Under the pieces are notes generated by a model, which saw only the letters and a list, made by a program, of their open reading frames with translations, ran no database searches and had not been told where the DNA came from. Shown piece by piece: positions 33,275-39,198 of a stretch of DNA of 39,198 bases. Each line of letters starts with the position of its first letter. Position 1 is the stretch's first letter. A program made the translations under genes and the position numbers. Source of the DNA: Halomonas sp. (lineage in GTDB: Bacteria; Pseudomonadota; Gammaproteobacteria; Pseudomonadales; Halomonadaceae); NCBI GenBank assembly GCA_020201095.1, contig JAIVHM010000002.1, forward strand, positions 1 to 39,198. The letters are read 5' to 3'.

Positions 33275-33625
33275 ATGAACGCGAAGAAAGAATCTCGTCT
33301 CCGTCGTGCCCGCCGCGCTCGCGCCAAGATCCGCGAGCTGGGCGTGTATCGCCTGTGCGTCAACCGTACCCCGCGTCACATCTATGCGCAGATTATCTCG
33401 CCGGATGGTGGCAAAGTGTTGGCCAGCGCATCTACGCTGGACAAAGCACTGCGTGAGGGTGCGACTGGTAACTCGGAAGCCGCTACGAAAGTCGGCGAAC
33501 TGATTGCCAAACGCGCTAAAGAAGCAGGCATCACCCAGGTGGCCTTCGATCGTGCTGGCTTTAAGTATCACGGTCGCGTCAAGGCTCTGGCCGACGCCGC
33601 GCGTGAAGGCGGCCTGGAATTCTAA
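33275..33625 (+). CDS. rplR: 50S ribosomal protein L18
   Basis: Binds 5S rRNA with L5 and L25. The 116-residue product has a strongly basic N terminus ([15 protein letters not shown]) and the conserved C-terminal [20 protein letters not shown]. Length and spacing to rpsE (12 bases) are normal. Confidence 0.97.
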   Translation: MNAKKESRLRRARRARAKIRELGVYRLCVNRTPRHIYAQIISPDGGKVLASASTLDKALREGATGNSEAATKVGELIAKRAKEAGITQVAFDRAGFKYHGRVKALADAAREGGLEF

Positions 33626-33637
33626 AGGGTTTTTACG

Positions 33638-34138
33638 ATGGCGAAGAACGAACAGCAAAGCGGTGATCTGCAAGAAAAACTCGTGCAGGTTAACCGCGTC
33701 GCCAAGGTGGTCAAAGGTGGTCGTATTTTCGGCTTCACCGCACTGACCGTCGTTGGTGATGGTAAAGGTCGTGTTGGTTTCGGTCGTGGCAAGGCGCGTG
33801 AAGTGCCGATCGCGATTCAGAAAGCCATGGACCAAGCTCGTCGCAACATGGTCAAGGTCAATCTTTCAGGCCATACGCTGCAATACCCTGTTAAAGCCCG
33901 TCACGGTGCTTCCAAGGTATTCATGCAGCCGGCTTCTGAAGGTACCGGCATTATCGCCGGTGGCGCCATGCGCTCCGTACTGGAGCTTGCAGGTGTTCAT
34001 GACGTACTGGCCAAGTGCTACGGTTCCACCAACCCGGTTAACGTGGTACGAGCGACTGTTAAAGGTCTCTCTTCCATGCAAGCACCGGAAGATGTGGCCG
34101 CCAAGCGCGGTCTGTCTGTCGAAGCGATCACGGGGTAA
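33638..34138 (+). CDS. rpsE: 30S ribosomal protein S5
   Basis: mRNA-entry and fidelity protein that contacts S4. The 166-residue product has the N-terminal double-stranded RNA-binding-like domain ([19 protein letters not shown]) and a C-terminal domain with [20 protein letters not shown]. The spectinomycin-linked loop near residues 20-30 is unremarkable. Its partner S4 is broken in this window. Confidence 0.97.
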   Translation: MAKNEQQSGDLQEKLVQVNRVAKVVKGGRIFGFTALTVVGDGKGRVGFGRGKAREVPIAIQKAMDQARRNMVKVNLSGHTLQYPVKARHGASKVFMQPASEGTGIIAGGAMRSVLELAGVHDVLAKCYGSTNPVNVVRATVKGLSSMQAPEDVAAKRGLSVEAITG

Positions 34139-34144
34139 GGCACC

Positions 34145-34327
34145 ATGGCAGCAACGATCAAGGTTACCCAGATCCGCAGCACCATCGGCGTTCTGCCCAA
34201 GCACAAGGCCACTATTAATGGCCTGGGCCTACGTCGCATCGGTCATTCGGTTGAGCTGGAAGACACCCCTGCCGTACGCGGCATGATCCACAAGGTAAAT
34301 TACCTTGTGCGCGTTGAGGGAGAGTAA
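34145..34327 (+). CDS. rpmD: 50S ribosomal protein L30
   Basis: Small 50S protein, 60 residues, with the signature [20 protein letters not shown]. It is full length and begins six bases after rpsE. The next gene, rplO, starts three bases after its stop. Confidence 0.96.
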   Translation: MAATIKVTQIRSTIGVLPKHKATINGLGLRRIGHSVELEDTPAVRGMIHKVNYLVRVEGE

Positions 34328-34330
34328 TCC

Positions 34331-34569
34331 ATGAAACTCAATACCTTGAGCCCGGCAGCGGGCTCTAAACACGCTGCAAAGCGCGTTGGTCGTGGTATCG
34401 GTTCCGGTCTGGGTAAGACTGGTGGCCGTGGCCACAAGGGCCAGAAAGCGCGTAGCGGCGGTAGTGTTAAGCCAGGTTTCGAAGGAAAGCGGTTACCGTT
34501 CGCGGAATCAAGGTCACCAAAGGTGCCCGTGAAGCGATCGAAGCCGCTGGCGGCAAGGTAGAGGACTAA
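34331..34569 (+). pseudogene. rplO: 50S ribosomal protein L15, internal deletion and frameshift
   Basis: L15 is a late 50S assembly protein of about 144 residues. The start is normal ([20 protein letters not shown]) and the sequence holds to GFEG at codon 52 (34484-34486). From 34486 another frame gives the true C terminus ([20 protein letters not shown]), ending at TAA 34567-34569. About 65 codons are missing, an estimated 196 bases, so the frame shifts; as read, the ORF gives a 76-residue chimera stopping at 34561. Flanking rpmD and secY are intact. L15 is dispensable in some E. coli strains, but loss through sequencing or assembly is at least as likely. Confidence 0.93.
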
Positions 34570-35901
34570 ATGGCCAAGTCAGGAAACATGCCGGCGATGG
34601 GCAGCGGTCTGAGTGAACTGTGGGCGCGTTTGCGCTTCGTGCTCCTCGCCATCGTGGTGTACCGTATTGGTGCCCACATTCCCGTTCCCGGTATCAATCC
34701 TGACCAGCTTGCTGCCTTGTTCAGGGAGCAACAGGGCACCATTCTGGGCATGTTCAACATGTTCTCGGGTGGTGCGCTGGAGCGCATGAGTGTCCTCGCT
34801 CTGGGCATAATGCCCTATATCTCAGCGTCGATTATCATGCAGCTGATGACTGCGGTCTCTCCTCATCTTGAACAGCTCAAGAAGGAAGGCGAGGCCGGCC
34901 GCCGCAAGATTAGCCAGTACACGCGCTACGGCACGGTGCTGCTGGCGTTTATCCAGGCTGTTGGTATGTCGGTCGGTCTGGCTAGCCAGGGTATCGCGTA
35001 CAGCGCTGACTTCAGCTTCTATTTTACCGCCGTGATTACGTTTGTATCAGGTGCGGTATTCATGATGTGGCTAGGTGAGCAAATTACCGAAAAAGGCATT
35101 GGCAACGGTATTTCGCTGCTGATCTTTGCCGGTATCGTAGCTGGGCTGCCCAGTGCGGCAGGACAGGCGTTCGAATTGGCTCGTAACGAAGGGGCCTGGA
35201 ACGTGCTGCCACTGCTTGCACTCTCGGCACTGGGTATTGCGACTGTTGCGTTCGTGGTGTTCATTGAACGCGGTCAACGCCGCCTTAAAGTGAATTACCC
35301 ACGGCGCCAAGTCGGTAACAAGATGTATGCAGGGCAAAGTAGCTACTTACCATTGAAGGTGAATATGGCTGGTGTTATTCCGGCCATCTTCGCCTCCAGT
35401 ATCCTGCTCTTCCCGGCCTCGATCGGTCAATGGGTTGGGTCAGGTGACGGTATGGAGTGGTTGCAGCGCGCTTCTCAAGCATTAGGTCCTGGCCAACCGC
35501 TTTACATCTTGCTTTTTGGGGCGGCAGTGGTATTCTTCTGCTTCTTTTACACAGCGCTGGTCTTCAACCCCAAGGATGTAGCTGACAATCTGAAAAAGTC
35601 AGGTGCCTTCCTGCCGGGTATTCGTCCTGGCGAGCAGACTGCTCGCTACATTGACAAGGTCATGACGCGTTTAACGTTGTTTGGTGCCTTGTACATCACT
35701 GCGGTTTCCCTGATGCCCCAGTTCCTGATCGTAGCGTGGAACGTGCCGTTCTTCTTTGGCGGTACTTCACTGCTGATCGTGGTAGTGGTCATTATGGACT
35801 TCATGGCTCAGGTGCAGTCGCATCTCATGTCGCATCAATATGACTCAGTGATGAAGAAGTCCAACCTGAAAGGCTACGGTAGTGGCGGCATCATGCGTTA
35901 A
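34570..35901 (+). CDS. secY: Preprotein translocase subunit SecY
   Basis: Channel-forming subunit of the Sec translocase, working with SecE (encoded near 8856) and SecG. The 443-residue product has about ten membrane helices, the plug region near residues 60-75, and the cytoplasmic loops [20 protein letters not shown] and [20 protein letters not shown] that contact SecA and the ribosome. The ATG directly abuts the restored L15 stop (34567-34569), which supports the view that the native rplO frame ended there. Confidence 0.97.
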   Translation: MAKSGNMPAMGSGLSELWARLRFVLLAIVVYRIGAHIPVPGINPDQLAALFREQQGTILGMFNMFSGGALERMSVLALGIMPYISASIIMQLMTAVSPHLEQLKKEGEAGRRKISQYTRYGTVLLAFIQAVGMSVGLASQGIAYSADFSFYFTAVITFVSGAVFMMWLGEQITEKGIGNGISLLIFAGIVAGLPSAAGQAFELARNEGAWNVLPLLALSALGIATVAFVVFIERGQRRLKVNYPRRQVGNKMYAGQSSYLPLKVNMAGVIPAIFASSILLFPASIGQWVGSGDGMEWLQRASQALGPGQPLYILLFGAAVVFFCFFYTALVFNPKDVADNLKKSGAFLPGIRPGEQTARYIDKVMTRLTLFGALYITAVSLMPQFLIVAWNVPFFFGGTSLLIVVVVIMDFMAQVQSHLMSHQYDSVMKKSNLKGYGSGGIMR

Positions 35902-35930
35902 CGCGCGTGCCGTCCGTATTGGAGAGAACG

Positions 35931-36044
35931 ATGAAAGTTCGAGCTTCCGTAAAAAAAATGTGCCGTAACTGTAAGATTATTCGTCGCAATGGCGCAGTCC
36001 GCGTCATTTGCACCGAACCGCGGCACAAGCAGCGCCAGGGTTAA
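35931..36044 (+). CDS. rpmJ: 50S ribosomal protein L36, zinc-binding type
   Basis: Smallest 50S protein, 37 residues. It has the zinc ligands C11, C14, C27 and H32, so this is the zinc-dependent form. A GGAGAG site precedes the ATG. A run of eight A at 35951-35958 covers codons 7-10 and is a slippage-prone stretch, but the frame is intact. Confidence 0.95.
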   Translation: MKVRASVKKMCRNCKIIRRNGAVRVICTEPRHKQRQG

Positions 36045-36071
36045 TTCCCCGGTCTGTATTAAGCGGGTGCC

Positions 36072-36112
36072 AGCATGCCCCCTTGCCTTCGGGCGTAAAA
36101 AAGGGGTATGCT
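36072..36112 (+). promoter_or_regulatory. Large hairpin upstream of rpsM
   Basis: AGCATGCCCC (36072-36081) pairs with GGGGTATGCT (36103-36112; one G-U pair). Inside it, GCC-TTCG-GGC (36085-36094) forms a UUCG tetraloop hairpin. It lies in the 124-base spacer between rpmJ and the alpha operon, where E. coli carries an S4-binding pseudoknot. The fold is visible; S4 binding is inferred. Confidence 0.55.
36083..36112 (+). promoter_or_regulatory. rpsM: Candidate alpha-operon promoter overlapping the hairpin
   Basis: TTGCCT (36083-36088) and TATGCT (36107-36112) at 18 bases make a moderate sigma-70 match. Transcripts would start near 36119, about 50 bases before rpsM. The match is weak and overlaps the stem, so it may be chance. 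Confidence 0.38.
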
Positions 36113-36168
36113 GTTGCGCCTTTTAAAGATGATTAACGAGCAAGCCGCTCAAATTTCGGAGTAAGCTG

Positions 36169-36525
36169 ATGGCCCGTATTGCAGGCGTCAATATCCCGGA
36201 CAACAAGCATGCGGCGATCTCGCTGACCTATATCTTCGGGATTGGCCGTACTCGTGCTGAGCACATCTGTGCAGCAGCCGGTATTGCCATGAATGCCAAG
36301 ATCCAGGACCTGTCTTCTGAAGAAGTCGACACCCTGCGTTCTGAAGTTGGCAAGTACACCGTAGAAGGCGACCTTCGTCGTGATGTTACGCTTAACATTA
36401 AGCGTCTCATGGACTTAGGCTGCTACCGTGGTCTGCGTCATCGTCGTAGTCTTCCGCTGCGTGGTCAGCGGACTAAGACTAACGCGCGCACCCGTAAGGG
36501 CCCGCGTAAGCCGATCCGCAAATAA
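36169..36525 (+). CDS. rpsM: 30S ribosomal protein S13
   Basis: 30S head protein contacting P-site tRNA and 50S L5. The 118-residue product begins [19 protein letters not shown]. Its conserved C terminus includes [20 protein letters not shown] followed by a basic tail. The ATG at 36169 follows CGGAGT. First gene of the alpha operon and, in E. coli, the target of S4 repression. Confidence 0.97.
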   Translation: MARIAGVNIPDNKHAAISLTYIFGIGRTRAEHICAAAGIAMNAKIQDLSSEEVDTLRSEVGKYTVEGDLRRDVTLNIKRLMDLGCYRGLRHRRSLPLRGQRTKTNARTRKGPRKPIRK

Positions 36526-36577
36526 CACGCAGGCTCTTTAATAGAGAGTCGGCGTAAAGACAGGAATAGACATCAAC

Positions 36578-36964
36578 ATGGCTAACCCGCGTAGTAACCG
36601 TAAAAAGGTTAAAAAGCAGGTAGTGGATGCCGTAGCGCATATCCATGCCTCTTTTAACAACACGATCGTGACGATCACAGACCGCCAGGGCAACGCTCTG
36701 TCATGGGCGACTGCCGGTGGTTCGGGTTTTCGTGGTTCTCGCAAGAGCACCCCGTTCGCTGCTCAAGTGGCAAGTGAACGTGCAGCAACTGCTGCAGCCG
36801 AGTATGGTGTGAAAAACGTAGACGTACTGGTTAAAGGTCCAGGCCCCGGTCGTGAATCCGCCGTGCGCGCATTGAATGCCGCCGGGTTCCGCGTGCAAAG
36901 CATCGTAGACGCGACGCCCATTCCCCATAATGGCTGCCGTCCGCCGAAGAAACGCCGCGTTTAA
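36578..36964 (+). CDS. rpsK: 30S ribosomal protein S11
   Basis: Platform protein next to the Shine-Dalgarno helix. The 128-residue product contains [19 protein letters not shown] and the C-terminal signature [18 protein letters not shown]. It precedes rpsD by 12 bases that include an AAGGAG ribosome site. Confidence 0.97.
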   Translation: MANPRSNRKKVKKQVVDAVAHIHASFNNTIVTITDRQGNALSWATAGGSGFRGSRKSTPFAAQVASERAATAAAEYGVKNVDVLVKGPGPGRESAVRALNAAGFRVQSIVDATPIPHNGCRPPKKRRV

Positions 36965-36976
36965 GGAGACAGATTC

Positions 36977-37505
36977 ATGGCTCGTTATATTGGACCGAAG
37001 TGCAAACTGTCTCGTCGTGAAGGCACCGACAGACTACGGCTTGCAGCTTCGCGAGAAGCAAAAGGTACGTCGCATGTACGGCGTACTCGAAAAGCAGTTC
37101 CGTAACTACTACAAAGAAGCCGCTCGCCTGAAAGGTGCGACCGGTGAAGTTTTGTTGCAGTTGCTCGAATCCCGACTGGATAACGTCGTCTACCGTATGG
37201 GCTTCGGCTCGACTCGCTCTGAAGCGCGTCAGCTGGTCAGCCACAAGGCGATTATCGTCAACGGTCGCAGCGTTAATGTGGCTTCCTACCAAGTGAAGCC
37301 GGGTGACGTTGTTTCCGTTCGCGAAAAGGCGAAGAACCAGGCTCGTATTCAAAACGCGTTGTCCATTGCGGCCAACCGTGGCGATATAGCGTGGATTGAA
37401 ATCGACGCCAAGAAGATGGAAGGCACTTTCAAGGCTCTGCCTGAACGCGGTGACCTGTCTGCCGACATCAACGAAAACCTGATCGTCGAGCTGTACTCCA
37501 AGTAA
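36977..37505 (+). pseudogene. rpsD: 30S ribosomal protein S4, internal deletion and frameshift
   Basis: S4 nucleates 30S assembly, takes part in decoding accuracy and represses the alpha operon; it is normally about 206 residues. The start after AAGGAG is normal ([18 protein letters not shown], codons 1-18, to 37030). From 37032 a different frame resumes with [20 protein letters not shown] and continues intact to the stop at 37503-37505 (157 codons). About 31 codons, roughly 92 bases, are missing, which shifts the frame; as read, translation stops at 37103-37105 after 42 residues. S4 is essential in E. coli, so a single-copy real loss is improbable. A sequencing/assembly gap, a second gene copy, or frameshift rescue would explain it. 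Confidence 0.94.
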
Positions 37506-37530
37506 GCAGTTTTTTCTGTTTCCTGTCGAT

Positions 37531-37557
37531 CTGGTGCTGGTTTGATTTCCGCACCAG
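37531..37557 (+). promoter_or_regulatory. Hairpin in the rpsD-rpoA spacer
   Basis: CTGGTGC (37531-37537) and GCACCAG (37551-37557) form a 7-bp stem with a 13-base loop in the 100-base spacer. There is no T tract after it, so a processing or mRNA-stability role is more likely than termination. Confidence 0.45.
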
Positions 37558-37605
37558 TTCGTACTGAGTACCAAGTATCCGTTTGGCAGCCTGAAAGGTG
37601 TTCAT

Positions 37606-38601
37606 ATGCAGCGTTCAGTGACAGAGTTTCTCCGTCCTCGTGACATCAAGGTCGAAGAAATCAGCGCACATCATGCCAAGATCGTTCTCGAACCATTCGA
37701 GCGCGGCTTTGGCCACACCCTGGGGAATGCACTGCGTCGCATTCTGCTCTCATCCATGCCCGGCTGTGCCGTGGTAGAGGCTGAAATTGCGGGTGTCGAG
37801 CACGAATATAGTGCTATTGAAGGGGTGCAGGAAGATGTCATTGAAATCCTCCTGAACTTGAAAGATGTTGCGATCAAGATGCACAGCCGCGATGAGGCGG
37901 TGCTCTCGCTGAACAAGCAGGGCCCAGCCGTCGTCACCGCTGGCGACATTGCGCTTGATCATAGCGTCGAAATCGTCAACCCGGACCACGTCATTGCACA
38001 CGTCAATGAAGGTGCCGAGCTGAAGATTCAGCTTAAGGTAGCGCTGGGTCGTGGCTACGAACCGGCTGACGCCCGTGGCTCTGATGATGAGTCTCGTGCT
38101 ATTGGCCGCCTGCAGCTGGATGCCACCTTCAGCCCTGTCCGCCGTGTTTCCTACGCGGTCGAAGCCGCTCGTGTCGAGCAGCGTACCGACCTCGATAAGC
38201 TGATTATCGATCTGGAAACCGACGGTACCCTGGATCCGGAAGAGGCTATCCGCCGCAGTGCGACCATCCTGCAAGAGCAGCTGGCCGCCTTCGTCGACCT
38301 GGAAGCAGATAAAGAGCAGGAAGTCGAAGAGGAAGAGGATCACGTTGATCCAATTCTATTGCGCCCCGTAGACGATCTTGAGTTGACCGTTCGCAGCGCG
38401 AACTGCCTGAAAGCCGAGAATATCTACTATATCGGTGATCTGATTCAGCGCACAGAAGTTGAGCTGTTGAAGACCCCGAACCTCGGTAAAAAGTCCTTGA
38501 ATGAAATCAAGGATGTCCTGGCAGCGCGCGGTCTGTCCCTCGGCATGCGGTTGGAAAATTGGCCGCCGGCTAGCCTGAAGGACGACAAGGCCTCCGCGTG
38601 A
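37606..38601 (+). CDS. rpoA: DNA-directed RNA polymerase subunit alpha
   Basis: Assembles the polymerase through its N-terminal domain and contacts UP elements and activators through its C-terminal domain. The 331-residue product has the dimerisation block [19 protein letters not shown] (about 35-53), an acidic linker (about 235-250) and a C-terminal domain with [13 protein letters not shown]263 corresponds to the DNA-contacting R265 of E. coli. With rpoB and rpoC, all three large core subunits are in this window. Confidence 0.98.
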   Translation: MQRSVTEFLRPRDIKVEEISAHHAKIVLEPFERGFGHTLGNALRRILLSSMPGCAVVEAEIAGVEHEYSAIEGVQEDVIEILLNLKDVAIKMHSRDEAVLSLNKQGPAVVTAGDIALDHSVEIVNPDHVIAHVNEGAELKIQLKVALGRGYEPADARGSDDESRAIGRLQLDATFSPVRRVSYAVEAARVEQRTDLDKLIIDLETDGTLDPEEAIRRSATILQEQLAAFVDLEADKEQEVEEEEDHVDPILLRPVDDLELTVRSANCLKAENIYYIGDLIQRTEVELLKTPNLGKKSLNEIKDVLAARGLSLGMRLENWPPASLKDDKASA

Positions 38602-38640
38602 TTGTCGACTCGAGTCCCAGTTTGGTAAGGAATTACAACC

Positions 38641-39027
38641 ATGCGTCATCGTAAGAGTGGTCGTCATCTGAATCGCACCAGCTCGCATCGCCAGGCCATG
38701 TTCAAGAACATGTCTGTCTCGCTGGTCGAACATGAAGTCATCAAGACAACCCTGCCCAAAGCCAAGGAGCTGCGTCGCGTTATCGAGCCGCTGATCACCT
38801 TGTCTAAGCAGGATAGCGTTGCTAACCGCCGTTTGGCATTTGCTCGCACGCGCTCTAAAGAAGCCGTGGGCAAACTGTTCAACGAGTTGGGGCCGCGTTA
38901 CGCCGAGCGTCCGGGCGGTTACGTCCGTATTCTTAAGTGCGGTTACCGCACCGGCGACAACGCGCCTATGGCATTCGTTGAGCTTGTCGATCGTCCGGTG
39001 GTTGAAGAGGCTGCAGCAGAAGAGTAA
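38641..39027 (+). CDS. rplQ: 50S ribosomal protein L17
   Basis: 50S protein near the tunnel exit. The 128-residue product starts [20 protein letters not shown] and contains [19 protein letters not shown]. It is the last gene of the alpha operon. A strong terminator follows 30 bases later. Confidence 0.97.
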   Translation: MRHRKSGRHLNRTSSHRQAMFKNMSVSLVEHEVIKTTLPKAKELRRVIEPLITLSKQDSVANRRLAFARTRSKEAVGKLFNELGPRYAERPGGYVRILKCGYRTGDNAPMAFVELVDRPVVEEAAAEE

Positions 39028-39055
39028 TTCGCTTTTGCTGCACTGAGTCACCGCC

Positions 39056-39084
39056 AAAACCGACCCCTTGTGGGTCGGTTTTTT
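39056..39084 (+). terminator. Rho-independent terminator of the alpha operon
   Basis: AACCGACCC (39058-39066) pairs with GGGTCGGTT (39072-39080) around CTTGT, followed by T to 39084. The inferred group II intron begins at the next base, 39085. Confidence 0.95.
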
Positions 39085-39198
39085 GTTTGCCCGGCGAAGC
39101 CGGCAAACCCGGTCACCTGAAAGAAGGTGACGTCACCCCGACTGAGGGGAAGACAATCCGACTGGCAAGGGCGTCACTGGCCAACGGTGGGGTCTAAA
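39085..39198 (+). mobile_element. Group II intron 5' end (domain I), class C-like, truncated by window end
   Basis: Directly after the T tract of the rplQ terminator the sequence begins GTTTGCCCGGC, close to the GUGUGCCCGGC start I recall for the Oceanobacillus iheyensis class C intron. Hairpins follow: GTTTGCC/GGCAAAC (39085-39108 region), GTCACC/GGTGAC and CCCC/GGGG. The end, GGCAAGGGCGTCACTGGCC then GGTGGGGTCTAAA, resembles the conserved domain I stretch CGCAAGGGUGUCCGUGGC...GGAAUCUGAA of that intron. Class C introns insert just downstream of intrinsic terminators, which is exactly the position here. The rest lies beyond the window. Confidence 0.75.

Noticed and set aside
34331-34561. 76-residue protein as a short L15-like gene
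   Set aside because: After codon 52 it reads the L15 C-terminal segment in the wrong frame. The correct-frame end at 34567-34569 shows an interrupted rplO rather than a new small protein.
36930-37505. 191-residue frame joining the end of rpsK to the S4 C terminus
   Set aside because: The first part is an out-of-frame reading of the S11 gene end. The true S4 start is at 36977 in another frame, so this is a product of the rpsD frameshift.

Overview
The window is a chromosomal segment of a gammaproteobacterium, most likely a Halomonadaceae/Halomonas-type organism. This rests on the E. coli/Pseudomonas-like order of the tRNA-secE-nusG-rplKAJL-rpoBC-str-S10-spc-alpha clusters, the 127-residue three-helix SecE, the zinc-free S14 and moderately high GC. 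Genus assignment is inference from overall look, not from a search.

Layout. Bases 1-120 are the 3' end (domains V and VI) of a group II intron on the + strand. Bases 125-4005 hold a - strand livG-livF-livH-livM operon for branched-chain amino-acid type ABC import, with no binding-protein gene in view. typA/bipA follows on the - strand (4226-6052) with its own terminator. From 6215 everything is on the + strand: birA-coaX, tRNA-Tyr/Gly/Thr and a terminator, tRNA-Trp-secE-nusG, rplKA, an L10 leader and rplJL, an attenuator, rpoBC, the str operon (rpsL, rpsG, fusA, tuf), the S10 operon (rpsJ to rpsQ), the spc operon (rplN to rpmJ) and the alpha operon (rpsM, rpsK, rpsD, rpoA, rplQ). The last terminator is followed directly by what looks like the 5' end of a second class C group II intron, which runs off the window.

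How it works together. About 30 kb is the transcription-translation core: both large RNA polymerase subunits and alpha, NusG, EF-G, EF-Tu, more than 25 ribosomal proteins, SecY/SecE and translation-linked tRNAs. Regulatory RNA is visible at the expected places: an L10-type leader before rplJ, a candidate L1 site before rplK, an attenuator between rplL and rpoB, and a structured leader before rpsM. There is also a folded 151-nt spacer between rpsJ and rplC, where E. coli has only a short gap.

Main anomalies. Three core genes carry internal deletions. fusA lacks about 54-57 codons of the EF-G G' subdomain, in frame. rplO lacks about 65 codons and is frameshifted. rpsD lacks about 31 codons and is frameshifted. 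The sequence on both sides of each junction is otherwise normal, so assembly or sequencing loss is the leading explanation and real decay the alternative. I found no CRISPR array, prophage, toxin or defence cassette. The most unusual biology is the pair of partial class C introns at the two ends, plus several structured intergenic RNAs.
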